Origin: Escarpia spicata
Taxonomy: Eukaryota; Annelida; Polychaeta; Sabellida; Siboglinidae
Length of the DNA stretch: 64,000 bases
Assembly (NCBI GenBank): GCA_963995525.1
Contig: OZ023210.1
Location: 9,543,603 to 9,607,602 of the forward strand
Direction: 5' to 3'
A program made the position numbers and the translations under genes. The notes beneath the pieces are model-generated. The model saw only the letters and a program-made list of their open reading frames with translations. It ran no database searches and was not told the DNA's origin. Position 1 is the stretch's first letter; every line of letters starts with the position of its first letter. Below, one piece after another: positions 36,553 to 50,139 of the stretch.

Positions 36553-39500
36553 TATACATGTAATATATATACTATGCGGTTAGAATACTAGATGGAACAC
36601 ACTGCATGTGCAAATGTCATCAGACAGTTAGAACACTTTCCTGTGGCGATTACAACGATATAGTTACGTAAAATTTAGTTCAAGAAATAATACATTTGTG
36701 AGTTTGTTTACATAAATGTGGTGCATTCTGCTGCCGCCTATCGTATCAGTTAATAAACCATTTCTGAGAGGTCTGTGTGGCTATTTGTTTGTAAATAGTA
36801 AACAAGTAGTCGTTGTCTGACATGTATCATGTTCTATTGAAGTAATAACATATTTAATATATATATATATATATAAAGCATGTTGTAAATGTAATATAAA
36901 CCATAAATGTCTTGATCAGTTGTAGCATCATTCGTTTCATTGTGTGACAACACGCAATACATTAAACACCACATATATCTGTATACCTCTCAAGTATCAC
37001 AATTATTAAGAATATATGTGTGACATAATGCATTATAGAATTTCACACTGCTCTCTTGAGTAACAGAGGCAGGGATATGAAAATTATTTTCATAAGATTT
37101 GCATGTAGAATCAAAACAGTTATTACTATATGATACACGATGGCCTTTTTATTTCAGATATTGTTCGCAATTACATGCAGTGACACTGATCTTACGCTGA
37201 TCTGTGTCTGATAATTAACTGTACACATTTAATCTGGCTGATTATATACCTGATGTCTACATTGAACAGCGTCCACTCAACATGACACGAACATTACTTA
37301 TAAACATCATGTTGAAGAACACAACGCTATTTTACAAGATATCAATATGAACGTTGCTGCACAGATCTTGCAGCCTACTGGCATTAAATTATGAGACAAT
37401 CAACTTCCAATATTACAACAAAAAACAATTGTTACTGCATACAGTGACTATGCTTAGTATATAATTGCTTTGGGGAAGGGAATTGAGATCGGTATGCTTG
37501 CAGACACTCTCTAACAACGAAGCGAGTCAATATGGCGACCGGTTTTTTCTCAGTGATTTTCTTTTGTTAGTACGCGATTTTTAGTAAAGATGCCGAGGGA
37601 TCGTGGAATAAAACAGTCTACAGTGACGTCGTATGGGATGAGGAAGTGATCTAGGCTAGCGCAGCTGAAATCTGCGCGAGACCCGCCGCATAAACCGACC
37701 GACATCGCCGGAGATAGTGTTGTGCCTGTGCCTGGGGTGTGGGTAGCGGCAGCGGCAGCGGCCTGGCCCCGAGTGGCAGCGTGGTCGTCGATGTTGTGGA
37801 CGGGGGGGGGGGGGGGGGGGCATCGTGGAAACGGGCGAAATGGACATTAGTGCTGGACCTGACGATCAGCCTTCCGCACTGTACAAGGATTGACAAATGC
37901 AGTTTGAATGTATTACAAAATGTCCACTGCAAAAATATAAAATCTTTCAATTTGTTTTGTTCCAAATGGACCCTTCACCCACCCACCCACAGCCAAATGT
38001 TTGTGGGATTATTGGATTTTTTATATTTACGCCAACGCAAGAGGTCGCATAACTTTTTTGTAACTTTTGTGGTACTGCGTTCAAATGGAGATTTCTCCGT
38101 TATTTGGTGTTACGACGTCGCCAAAACACATTAGTAAATTGTATGTGATTCAATGACGCGGAGTGATGTGTGTTTGTCAATTTTTATTGACCGCTGTAAT
38201 TGCATAAATACCGTCTTTGAAAGCGGCCCCGCACCTTCACTGCTAGCCAATGCAAAATTCCATAATAAAAGGTAAACAAGCGGGACCAGCCAACAAACGA
38301 GACCAATTAGTAATTCACCGCATTAATTTATACATTGACTGTGTGCGATACAATTACGATTTGTGTAGGCACGTTTAACTATACTTCAAACTTCAATTTC
38401 TATTTCAAAATACCACAGTATTGCAGACATTAATTCGATGGCATAAAATATATACATTAATGAAAAACAAATGTGTAAAAAGGACACTATTTCTTTATAT
38501 AAGAATAGTTCATTTTATCTTTTATTATTTATTATGGCCATGGGACACAGATTTTGTCAAATGTATTTAACGTCTCATATATATACATTATGTTGTTCCA
38601 CCACATCTACATAAAAACTAATGGGTAAGTAAGCTTGGCTGTCACTCTCAGATATATGTTGCTTGAGAAATGCTATATCAAATGCATAAATATTATGACA
38701 ACCCGTGATAGATTGCATCATTATTAATTATATGTAAATGATAATTATATTTATATATATATAAATTATATACAACTGCATATATATATATATATTTGTG
38801 TCTACAAAATATAATGTGTGAGTACATCTGTATTGTTGAAATAAGTTTAATGTTGAAAGAGTGCATATGCAGTAAACCTCAGATATAACAAATTCGTTTA
38901 AAAAAATTTGCTTATATTGAATAAATGAATTGGTGCCAATTTGATTGTAATATACAGCAAATTTCAGATATAATGAATAAATTGACCGGTCGCAAGTGAT
39001 TTGTTATATCCAAGGCTTGCTGTACCAAGTCAATGTATTGTTTAAACTGCATTATTTCAATATCATCAAGTTTTTCCACTTAGCCTTCTTATATACACAC
39101 ATGCCAACCTAGCAGTCATAGTTATGTAGACATAAATTGTGTCTGTGTCTATTTTCTAAGTAGTCATAAATGTAAAATATTGTTGACTATGATAATTACG
39201 GGCTGATATAAAACAATTATTACTGTAATATTGTTGGCATCCAACCGACCTACCAACACAATACATAATATTTATTTTGACCTTGTAATTGTTTTACGAA
39301 ATGTAACAACTGAATCAGTATAAAGAAGATTGCTAACATACTGCTTTTACCAGTAGATCTTAGAACACCAGGTCATTGATTTATATGTAGTTTCCAAAGC
39401 GATTGATCTGCATCATAGAAATCCTTTATATCAGTTATTTATATAAAAAAAACACTTAACAATTTATGCAAACAATGAATAATTAAATTAAAATAATTAA

Positions 39501-42500
39501 AAGTATTATAATAATTCCAGATGTCATAGGAGAACAAGAAACTTGTCCGTATAATGAGGTGTTGGTACACGAACAAAACACAGCCAATAATTAACATTTC
39601 TTAGAATATGTTGCATAGTATTCAAGGTATTTGATGTATAATTGATGTAATGTGAATTTATGGTGGTCTTCCCGGTGTTCATAGTATGTTCGAGTTTCAA
39701 TGTATCCTTGAGACATTGCAAAGAGACGAAATGTGCCACATCCACGCAGAACATTGCAGAACATGATGTTAATGGAATCAAATGTTGATGTCACCAGCAC
39801 AGGCTACGCATGATTCGCAGATTGTTCTAGCCACTTTAGATTGTTTTCTTTTGCAGCTATGTTGCCTTCTTGGTGCGGACCATGTCCAGTGGTATCTTTT
39901 TTGCATCTTTTAATTTCAAGATGCAGCAGTCATTCCAATCCATCAATTTTCTTTCTGAAAACACGCGTGTAGCATGTCATAAATATGTTATGTTTCATTT
40001 TTAAATACAACCATATTAGACACACCGTATTTTACTGTGCTACTGGTAATACCTAAAACATATATAATAAATGTAGACATATTATACATAGTTGTATTCT
40101 TTAGTGTCCGTACGATACACGGGTAAAGCACATACTACCCAGTATTTATAAAATGTTATAACATGTAAAATAACTAGGCTGTACCAGACAACAACACCAC
40201 TGATAGAGTACACTGTGTATATTTCATCATACTATAACCACATATTGTAACTTACCTTTCATTCCCTCTGGTTTTCGGTCGTTGGGTGTGGTATCATGGT
40301 TATTTGGTAGATGATGTTGGATGTGTGCTGTAAGTACAGAAAATGTCATTGTAGTATATAGCATTGATTTGTTATGTCATTATGCACTGTGTGCATGAAG
40401 TACTGTTCTTTGATAATCTTTATTCCTCACCTTAGCCATATACATAGACACACCATCTAACACAGTCCATATTCAAGGGCGGATCCAGAGTGGGTAGTAT
40501 ATGGGGGCATAACTTTGAACAATTATAGAGGGAGTGCATATATAAATGTCAACAAATGTTATCCTATAATGCTTTGTGCTTAAATACGCATTGGCGTCGG
40601 AATGCAGTGAATATTTGGGGAAGGGGGTGAGACTCTCACAAACAAATTTAATTGCACCCCACTGAGGCTCCCAAAAACCCTACCGTAAATCCACGACCAT
40701 GTTCGTGTCAAGTTACCAAAACGAATAGGCTAGGGGGGGCATTCCAAAGGCCCCCTGGATCCACCTATGATATATCTGGAGTAGTCCATTTTGTGGCTCG
40801 AACTTTCAGCATTAAAAGATTAAATAAAATAACTAAAACATATTTTCCATGTAACTTCACGAGGCACGCCTAAGTTATAACTTTCTCTGTTTACCTAGAA
40901 CCACCCAACACATATATGCTAAGTCTAAGACCTGAAGCAATTGTAACATAAAACGTACAGCCTACAGGGTTCTTGACATGATTATTTTTCAATACTCACA
41001 AATGGAACAGAAATATATTCGCTTTTTAAATAGGTAAGTAGAACAAGAATTAGTACAAATAAAATAATACACGAAGCTATAATTACACATGGGACTGTCT
41101 TAAAATAACGAAGAAAATGGCGCGAATTGCAAGCACCGCTTAGTATCTTGATCTGCAAGAGAAATGCAGTAATCGCGACCATTTATGAATAGTTCCACAT
41201 GATTCCGCTGGACAGTGACAGCAGTTTCAGCCGCTACCAACAGGAGTGCATGCATCAACCTGTCGCAGCCGTCAGTCGCGTCGTGACGTGTATTGCGTAT
41301 TATGGATCCCCTGGTTTTAGTTGTCCGCAACAATTCTTGGCAAACAAATAATCGCAAACAAATCGTCGCGTCGTGATGTGTATGCCGGGCTTTAAATTAA
41401 ATCGACCTTGTCTGTTTGTACTGTTACTTTTTTAAATACGTTGTTCTTATACTTCTATATCCCTCACTCATGTCGCCCACTGGGATCGAACATTAGTGGC
41501 TTCAATCATCCGTGTCCACGTCCCTTTGTTTGCCATTGCCGTCTTCAGCTCCTACGTATCTAGACCCACATATTTATTTACGCAGTCGATGTAAGTTGCT
41601 GCTGGTCTTCCATGTATCGGTTGCCACACGATGTATCGGTTGCTACACGATGGTCTTAGATGCTCTTTCATCCTTATATGTCTGTAGCAGTGTCCGGCAA
41701 ATCTCAATCGTCTTCTTATTTTATCAGTGACTTTACACATTCCACTGTATAGTTCTATGTTTGTTAAATGCTGTTGCCAGTGAATGTTAAATGCGGCTCA
41801 GAGCATTCTTGTAGAACATCCGTCAAGTTGTTTGTCAAGTTGTTTGTCAAGTCACTGTCCATGTTTCGCATCCATAGAGTAGTACAGACCCTATTGTTGC
41901 AATAAACAGTCGCTGCTTGATTTTGCGTGGGTGTGTAGATTTCCACATTAAGTTTAGTTGGTTGAGTGCTCTCCACGCCATTGCCTTCCTGGTTTTTATG
42001 TCTTTGTTTGTTGTGTAGACCCAGGATCCAAGGTATTTGCAGTCTTCAACCTTCTCTAAAACAGCTCCTTCCCTGGCAACGATGCTGGTGTTTCCTAATT
42101 GGTTGAATGATATATATTTTGTTTTTCCAGGATTCATCTTTAAACCAATCCTTGCACATGAAAATGACATGATGTTTCGACTCGTGTTAGAAGCTCCTGT
42201 GCCTGTTTGATCACTTCTGATAGCAGCGCAATATCATCGGCAAATTCGAAATCGGTGATCACCTCAGGTTTAACATGTTTACTTTTCCTTCTTGTTATCT
42301 GGAATCCAAGTTCCTCTTTTATATACTAGAATTATTACAACCCATGGCTTGAGAGAGTGATTATGGGTTAGAGCAACAGACATGGTCGCGTTAAAACTAT
42401 GCACCCGGTAAAATTAGCCCACACGGTGTTTCAATAAATTTCCTTTGGTAGAACATTTACGAATACCCACCCAATAGTTGCTTACAACATAACAGGTTCG

Positions 42501-45500
42501 TGCTATAGCTGAAATGCACTGTACAGTGGAACCTCCCTATTAAGGTCACCCTCGCAACTGGGCGAAAGTTACCTGACTTATGATAGCAAGGTGACATAAT
42601 TAGTGGGAATACATGTGTAATTGGAACCCATACTTTACTGTTATGGAAATAATTTGGAACTCTGTTAGGGTGACCTTAATTGCAAGGTGGTTGTATTATC
42701 AAGGTGACCGTAAAAGCGAGGTTCAGCTGCATATTGGTCACTTGCAGAACGTTACAGTTACATTAATCATTACCCTATATATATTCAACTAGCATGTTCT
42801 ATTTATACCTATGGTAACTCGTAGTTGTATGTCTGTGTGGCAAAGAATCACATCGATCCCGGTGTCCACTGCTGTCAATTTTACGTTTGTACTTGTTCGT
42901 TTTTCAAATCGTGTCGGCCAGTCTTGGAAATATATGTTTAGGCAACATGATTTCCTCTGGTGCTCGTTGTGCAGGGTGTTTTTTAAGAGCCGGAACCCGG
43001 GTAATTTATCCGGCTATGGAGATCCATGTATCGGCTATCGAGAACGGAGAAGGGAAGCTTTTTATTACCACCCGTGATTCGCAAGACACCGCGTTCTTCT
43101 CTGCATTACAGATTGTGCTGTACACAGCGTCTATAAGTTCTACAAACAGTTTAGCGCATCGACAAATTTAAAAGTATTACAACATATCGCAACAAAATAG
43201 CGCGGTCAACGACTGTCATTTTTACAATAATAAATGACATAGTTTGTGTCCGGAATTCTGGTTTGTGTCGTTCCTCCGACTTGACTTCCTACAATTCTTA
43301 GCCTTAGTTGTTATTCCCGATAGGGTAGGACACTGCGCTTTTCCGTAGACGGGCGCCTCTGGCGAACTGCTCAGCAACAATGTCCGGGTAGCAACGTTAT
43401 TTCACAAATGAAAACAGTCTAAGTCTAAGTTAAGAAGCAGAAATGTTAGAAGTCGTGGAATATAGCCATGTAATAAGTATTTATTTTTTGCAGGAATTTT
43501 ACAAAACTGATTAATATTTATGGCGACGACTACACCGGTTTTGCACGGCATGTTCGCTACCGTCGTGTCAAAGTCAAAAAAAGCGAAAATGTCTATCTTT
43601 GGCTTGTATGATAGGTTTCTGACCTTTTCCAATTCGTTTTTTAGCCACACATTTTGCTATAACAATATTGTTCCAGTGGGCCCAAATGGCGCTCTGGTTT
43701 GCATCGATTGGTTGCTCTGTTCACGCGCGTTGCGCGTAAGGTTCCCACGGCCGCTGCTGCGCAGACCGGCACGATAGTTGGGCCTCAACGACAACGTTAC
43801 AGTGGGCTTGGTTTCTACAGGCTCCAGATGAGATGGCATATGGACTAGGAAGATTTAGGATTATCAATAGTCCAACGATTTTCGCCATGTATAACTTGCC
43901 TAGTTTTAACGTATTCACACTGCTAGAATTAACACAATCAACTTGCTATATCCATTCAAAGTAGCGTATTTATATAGTAATATATGTAATTTATGAAGAT
44001 ATCAGATGTGTAACTTATAATAACATGCTAGGTGCAAGCGTAATGTCACAATCTCGTTTTGTTGGAAATAACATATAATTTATGTTAATAATCAATGTTG
44101 TTTTCAATTAAAGAAATGGTAGACTGACAACGTATATCAACTCAGAGAATAGAGATGGACATTTGTTGCTAGCAGTTATTTTCTATTTTGGGGGGGGCAT
44201 TTTTATAGCAACAACGGGAGCATTGTATCAGGAGGAACAAATATTGATGACTAAATTTAATTATTTATTATATACCAATGTGATATATCTATTTTTTACA
44301 AAATTCATTAACGTTTGTAATGATAAGTTGAATATTCATGTCATATGACTGCTGGTTAAAGGTGGGATGGTATGGAAAATCGTATAAGAAAATACACAGT
44401 TTGGGGAATAAATCAATTCACTGAACATTAAATATCATCAAAATATATTTAGAATGAGCAGTGCCTATCAACCATTTCCGTAGTTGTCCGCGACTCCGCG
44501 ACATGCTATGACTTGGTCATAGCATGTTAGGCGGTCCCTGCTTTGGTGATCATGGTCCCTACTATCAGCACACATAACAAAAACCCTGTTATGTATGCGG
44601 GCATTGCAATTAAGCTGGACACAGCCATATTATATTTCGTTACGTTATAAGGCTTTGAATATATGTTCAACTGGAAGTTAGTGTCCGTACATCCGTATAA
44701 AATAGTATATAATAACATATTTTGTGCAAGATGCCCTGTGTAAGGTAAGAGGCTGGCTTGGTGGCTAACTAAAACGGCTACCCCTCTAACACGACTAAAT
44801 ACCTTTGTAGAAAGGTGACCGCTAAAGAGGGGGACTACTGTGTACATTAACATTCCGTAAAAATCACTCTTAAATAATACACAAACAGCCTAGACCATAT
44901 TAATTATCATAGCGGAATCTTAATAAGCTTGTGGTGTGATTTGCTGTGTTTTAGATTTGAAATCAGGACATATCCTGGATGCCGTGAACGTTCCCTTCTT
45001 CAGTCTGCTTGACCCTGACAAGAAGGTGATGCGCACAACAGACAACGTGCGAGAAGTGTTCAAGAACGCTGGTATCGACCTAGGCAAGCCAATCGTTGCC
45101 ATGTGCGGAACAGGTTAATATAACTATTCTGTATAAACAATAATAATAATTTCAGCGTGTAAGTTGCTGCCGTATTCACTTAGGTTCATAATTGCAATCT
45201 CCTCACAATGCCTTCGTTAGCGTTGAACTGAATCACTCCGGTCGTTATGTGATCTTGTTGGTCGTCACCGACCGACCAACCTGGAGATGACTCCTACGCA
45301 TCGAATCATTGAGCAGCCATAGTCGCATCCGCGACTGACAGCGAGAGATATAAACAAATTAAGATCATAGCACAAAAACATGAATCTTGAATTGACCAAT
45401 GATTTGTAAATAAACAAACATTTCGTTTTACTTTCAGCATGAAAGTCGATTCCAGAATACGTTACATTCATTTTGAGAAAACAGTACAGTTACTCCTCGT

Positions 45501-46265
45501 TGTCCTGGGTTCTTGCTCGATGCCCGGTCCTTTCGTCAGCGTTAGCGTGCTGCCCTCTGGTTTTACGTGACAATATTTGTGGTTGCCACATGACAGCACC
45601 TCTGAGAAAACCGCGGAAGGTTGTAATCACCGTCTCGCGTGACAATAAGATAAAGTGTGACATTGGCAAGAAGACCGCGAGTATCCCGAACGCTTCGTCG
45701 ATCGAGAACCCATGATTTTGATAGGTTAAAGTTGCAAACTGAGTTAAATACCACTTTAGCTGTTTTTAAGAAAATGTGTGTACGAGATGAACATGCTTAC
45801 TTATTTGATCATACTTGCTCCCGTATATGTCGCTTAGGCACTGTATATGTTATTTGATAAGTTATGTTTTGCAAATTTTCCGGTCAGCGGAATACTGAAC
45901 TTATGGCACGAGGATATAATTTTATTTTCGTCTTTTTAAAATTGCATATTATATGAAACAAAGTTTATACTGAGTTGAGGAAACTTCCGAAAGTGATATA
46001 TAACAAATGGGGCGTGTTAATGTACTAGAAAACCGTATTTAAAAGACGGACTATCTCAGGACTTTAACTGCACACTAATAATTACGTAATTTTTTATATT
46101 CTCATTTTGTTTTACAATTTATTTTTTGTAGGTTTGTCTGCATGCTTTCTCATTCTGGCGTGCTACACCTGTGGGAAGCAAGGGGTTCCCTTGTACGACG
46201 GATCCTGGATGGAATACTTCGCCAAGGGTAAACCCGAATACAAGGTCATACCAAGCAATGGCTAA
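34097..46265 (+). CDS. 3-mercaptopyruvate sulfurtransferase-like protein (rhodanese family), three exons
   Basis: Host gene. Exons 34097-34685, 44955-45113 and 46132-46265 total 882 bases (293 residues plus stop), the usual size of the two-domain TST/MPST family. These enzymes move sulfane sulfur from 3-mercaptopyruvate or thiosulfate to thiol acceptors or cyanide, in cytosol or mitochondria. Exon 1 holds the N-terminal rhodanese domain (IRIFDVSWHMPSPDAKRDA, HVIVYDNNLNFGMYSAPRMW, VSILDGGLPKWEEAGC) and VDGRSAGRFQGTAPEP. Exon 2 has SGHILDAVNVPF. The active-site loop CGTGLSA, with the catalytic residue at Cys247, spans the exon 2/3 junction. Gly after Cys favours MPST over TST. Donor GTAAGT (34686) and both acceptors are good; the second donor (GTTAAT, 45114) is weak. 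Intron 1 is 10.3 kb and full of repeats. Confidence 0.9.
35168..36160. repeat. short diverged repeats within intron 1
   Basis: GGGAAGGCCAAAGCAATT followed by CTATACCAAGCATAGTCACT (35947-35985) recurs in diverged form at 36098-36133 and in inverted form near 36072-36094. A CGTAGAAGTCAATA unit occurs twice (35123, 35170) around a perfect palindrome TGAGTTGGCCAACTCA (35152-35167). Probably remnants of short transposons. Confidence 0.5.
36480..36570. repeat. (TA)n microsatellite in intron 1
   Basis: About 85 bases of TA with TACATA and TATGTA interruptions. Confidence 0.95.
37800..37821. repeat. poly(G) run
   Basis: More than 20 consecutive G within a locally GC-rich patch (about 37650-37850) of intron 1. 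The length is likely to vary between assemblies and could form a quadruplex. Confidence 0.85.
38870..39022. mobile_element. Tc1/mariner (pogo-like) miniature inverted-repeat element
   Basis: Terminal inverted repeats of about 23 bases: CAGTAAACCTCAGATATAAC at 38870 and, reversed, CAGCAAGCCTTGGATATAAC ending at 39022, both continuing AAA. The CAGT..ACCTC start is characteristic of pogo/Tigger-type ends. A TA follows the right end. No transposase inside, so non-autonomous. Confidence 0.6.
40474..40775. mobile_element. putative hAT-type miniature element
   Basis: CAAGGGCGGATCCAG at the left and CTGGATCCACCTATG at the right form imperfect terminal inverted repeats about 300 bases apart, with G-rich then C-rich sub-terminal runs. 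The GGCGGATCCAGG start is common in hAT-derived repeats of invertebrates. Exact ends and target duplication are not clear. Confidence 0.4.
41468..42325 (-). mobile_element. 5'-truncated LINE fragment (end of reverse transcriptase and C-terminus)
   Basis: Minus-strand remnant starting at the reverse transcriptase catalytic motif (ITDFEFADDIALLSE, about 42190-42260). It continues through GLKMNPGKTKYISFN, VEDCKYLGSWVY, KAMAWRALNQLNLMWKS, LLYGCETWT and RRRLRFAGHCYRH, to TWTRMIEATNVRSQWAT and a TGA at 41468-41470. Several frameshifts and an in-frame TAG near 41550 show it is dead. It belongs to a different LINE lineage from the two elements at 17-32 kb. Confidence 0.75.
42524..42729. mobile_element. 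pogo/Tigger-like miniature element
   Basis: CAGTGGAACCTCCCTATTAA at 42524 and, reversed, CAGCTGAACCTCGC from 42729 are the terminal inverted repeats. AAGGTCACC/GGTGACC-type sub-terminal repeats lie inside. TA precedes the left end. Too short to encode a transposase. Confidence 0.65.
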
Positions 46266-46682
46266 ACTGTGAACAAAACCAGTCAAACTGGTAACTTACA
46301 ATGGTCTGTCGCAATTGCATAGCTCCATAAAAGCTTATTTACAATTCCGAAGCTTCATTTGTGATCAAATACAATAATTCTGCTTCAAAATGGATCGATT
46401 GCAAATACTTTGTCAGTGACTTCACAAGCCTTGTTGTAAATGTGTTGTTGCCAACTTCCTGTTATTAATTAAATAAGCAAATAGGTAATGCAAGTTGTCA
46501 TCAGTGTTTAAAGGAAAACAAAAGGCAATTATGTGGGCCTATACACTTAAAATAATTACTACAGTCTAATCGTTTGCAATTACAATCAACAATATCAGAC
46601 CTGTGGTTTACTCAGATTGTATTTTCAATGTGGAAGATCTTAATGAAGTTCCACAGTTCCCGACGGCTGACATACTGACACG

Positions 46683-47090
46683 CCCCCGATGCTTGGCCAA
46701 TAAGTGCCTAGGGCCTCTTAGACCATGACGCTCCGGCAACACGTCAAATGCCCCTGATCTTGTCCAATAAGTGCCTAGGACCTCTTAGACCATGACGCTC
46801 CGGCAACACGTCAAATGCCCCTGATCTTGTCCAATAAGTGCCTAGGGCCTCTTAGACCATGACGCTCCGGCAACACGTCAAATGCCCCTGATCTTGTCCA
46901 ATAAGTGCCTAGGGCCTCTTAGACCATGACGCTCCGGCAACACGTCAAATGCCCCTGATCTTGTCCAATAAGCGTCTAGGGCCTCTTAGACCATGACGCT
47001 CCGGCAACACGTCAAATGCCACTGATCTTGTCCAATAAGTGCCTAGGGTCTCTTAGACCATGACGCTCCGGCAACACGTGAAATGCCCCT
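46683..47090. repeat. 67-bp minisatellite, six copies
   Basis: Direct tandem copies of a unit containing TGTCCAATAAGTGCCTAGGG, CCTCTTAGACCATGACGCTC and CGGCAACACGTCAAATG. The copies are nearly identical, with single differences in copies 1, 2, 5 and 6. The array lies about 420 bases past the sulfurtransferase stop. No spacers, so it is not CRISPR-like. Confidence 0.95.
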
Positions 47091-49830
47091 GGTTCCTCAA
47101 CATGGACATGAATACCCCAGCTCATATGTTGGTTCCTCGTATTCCCTTCGATTCAGAGTTACTCTTGTACCGCCTGTTATAACGCCACGCAGTGCACCAG
47201 GCGGACGTAACAGTTTTAGTAGTTACTTCACCAAAACAAATTCAGTGACGCAAATGATAGTAATATTCTCAGTTTGGCTTACTGGCGAATTGAGAAGAGT
47301 AGGCATTGGTGACGTCAGTTTTCTTATCACAATGGCGCTGTCGGTGCAATTTAATTGTTGTATCTTCAGCAAGTTTATTCTAGTAAACTGCTGGTGTAAC
47401 TTTATTGGTTATAGTTGCTAACAGTTAGTTTTTTTTTAACTCTTACGTGCACAGGCCCCAAAAGATGCCTTTTGTTTCCCGTTAATGCAACTATAGTATT
47501 GAGGTGTTCGTCAAACTTATGATTCTGTCTTTATGAGTTGCCTGTTCCCTTCAGACGTGAAGTTCATGTACTCCATCTCACTAACCGTTTTTCCATGGCT
47601 TATGGGCCACACAGAAGATGGTGACTCGTTCAAAATACTATACGTGTATTTTCTTGTGGCAAAGCATGATAATTTTATGTGTTTGTGTATGTCAACGATG
47701 CAATGGATACATTTATACAACGCGACAGCATGTAGGACTGGATGAATGGTCGTAACTACTAGTACTTTATACGTGTGTATGAACGACACCGATGATGAAA
47801 ATAATGTCTAACACGAAAGCGATTGTGTTGTTAATGACTAAAGGATGGTCGCAAAAGTTCGGAAAGTCAAAAAACGCTTAGCATTATATGGTAGGTTGGT
47901 CGTCGCCACGTATCGTAGGGAAAATAATTCGATGCATTGGCGCCACGTACTGAGTGGAACATGTATTAAAACACAATAATTATATTGTGGATATTGAGAT
48001 CGGGCAGTGTGATAGGCAATGTTGTGTCTACCATCTCGTGTCAGTTGAATCCAGCGGTTATTGGCTATAAGCGTGGAAGCCATTATGGATCGCTGAAAAT
48101 CTTCAATTCAACACCACGTGTTTGTGGTGGTTGGGGTAGTTTGAAACAATACGAAATACTACACGTTTTTTTTCGCGAACGTATGAGACCACGCCTAAAC
48201 AAGGTGAGTTTTCGCATCATATTATAAATGTACTTTTTATATACAAAGTTTAAAAATAAGTAGTTTGGTGACATTTAATTATTTCGCATAATAAATATAC
48301 TTATTAATGAGGACACGCTGTGGTCCTGGGTGCAGTTTGTTTGCTGACAAGTAAATGGACAGTGATGACGCAGGAGAACAAATATCGTTCTGTGCTAGAG
48401 CATGTCAACAGCGCCGAACACTAGACTGCTTCATCATGCATGCAAGATATTGTTAACTATTCGGCAACATACTTAACACCTAGGCAGGTAAGTAATTTGG
48501 TAAAGATTTGCTTAGATTCAGAATACAACGGCACAAGAGAGGCAGTCGTGATGTAGAGAGCACTGAAAGTAAATGAGACAGGTAGAAGCCAGGATGTGAA
48601 CGTTTGTGTTGTGGAGTTTCAGAACACGGGGGGGGGAATGGTGATGGTAAAAAAGAGAGACAAATGGAGACACTGAACCAAGAGTTTTAATGCGTGGAAT
48701 ACGATAATGGTGTTCATCAACGTTGATCAACAACAACTATTCACAAGCCATTGTGAAGGACACGTTAGAAGAACTGGAAGAGACAGTACCACGTAACATT
48801 TGATGGACATTGGATGAAGACGATGAGGTTAGTTGATGACGAGGCAGTTGTTGCAAGTTCAGAAGAATGGTTGTAGAAAATGTTTCAATGAAGATCCACG
48901 CGAGTACCCAGAAAGTTATGGAGATAATAGAAACCACTAGTAGGGGTGTCCGTGTTGAGATACAGAGGAAAACTAAAACAGGCGAGACAGTTTAAATACT
49001 CGTGGAGTAGCATGGAAGACAAGTTGGTCATACTAGTGAAAAAGACGGTGAATGAGCGTAATAGGTATTAAATTTAACATATTTTCGAAAGGTCGATTAC
49101 GGCTGGCGCCTTTGCGATTCACTAATACAAAACTAACAAGCGCTTTTAAGCCACGCCCAGCGCGCTCGTGATTGGTTACTAGGGCATGGAACGTCTGACG
49201 CATGTGTCAAGCGCATTTCATTTTGTTGTGTATCGAACTACAGTACTTTTCAAAGGTATAGTTCATTCATTATCTAGTGCATAATAGCAATGTCAGCACT
49301 AACAGTACTTGGATGAAATATGAACGTTGTTAGACACTCCATGGACACATTCGTTGTACTAATTAATATTTATAAAGTTTTGATGATGGACCTGTAATGT
49401 AATTTATGCAGCTCCACACAATGCACATTTGTATCTATCATCTACAAAAAAATAAGTATTAACTAATGGCCCCTTTCGTAAATTTTATGTTTTACAAGTG
49501 CGGCATGTGGCGCAACCGATGTAATTGGACTCGCTATAATGGGCGTCGGTAGCGAAAAGTGCCTAAAACGTCTTGTTTGTCCAAAAGATACGCGAAAAGT
49601 AGATATTGCTTGGGTAATTATATTATTATATCGTCTGATCATCTGGGTAGCTACGTCTCGCAGATATATGCTGAACTGAAGAAGAAGAATTATATTTAAT
49701 AGTAATGTTTGGCATTGCAACGAAATTGATGTCATATTAATATTGTTATTACAATGATTCTGAATTACATTCTCAATCTCCCACCCGCTGGAAGAATGAC
49801 GCAGGCAACTCAGGCTGACAATGTTTTAAA
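47091..49830. other. intergenic region without a recognised gene
   Basis: AT-rich sequence with short scattered repeats, including a GGTTGGTCGTC motif (47891) that recurs near 50731 and 51148. Open frames are short and without family character. Confidence 0.45.
49395..49467. repeat. dispersed repeat, copy 1 (mate at 51178-51243)
   Basis: Sequence through CACAATGCACATTTGTATCT and AGTATTAACTAATG closely resembles CAGAATGCATATTTGTATAT and AATATTAACTAAT at 51190-51241, in the same orientation. Confidence 0.55.
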
Positions 49831-49833
49831 ATA

Positions 49834-50136
49834 GCACAAGGCCTGGTCCCACCACTACAGGCGGACGCCTTCCTAACACCAGCCAACAGAGACAAACGTA
49901 GGATCAGACCAATCACCTACGAGGGATACGTAACTAACAACATTATAGAAAGACAAACCAAAAACAACAGCCGCTGCTTCAAAGTATCCCCTTCCAAGAC
50001 TGTCCCATATAGAGGCTCATTCTTTGTAAAGACCGCCATCGAATGGAATGCTTTCATAGATGACATTATCAACCTGCCCACACTCAACGCATTTTCGTCT
50101 GCAATTGGGAAGCAGCGTGTTTCACTCAACAGCTAG
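49834..50136 (+). mobile_element. LINE 3' coding remnant
   Basis: An open frame of 100 codons plus TAG without a start: AQGLVPPLQADAFLTPANRD, RRIRPITYEGYVTNNI, SFFVKTAIEWNAFIDDIINL, then the stop. The pattern of a polar segment followed by 'SFFxxTxxxWNxL' near the end is the C-terminus of many LINE ORF2 proteins. The rest of the element is missing; the 5' truncation is close to 49830. Confidence 0.6.
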
Positions 50137-50139
50137 CAA

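Noticed and set aside
46683..47090. Possible CRISPR array
   Set aside because: Units are contiguous and identical across their whole length with no variable spacers, in a eukaryotic genome.
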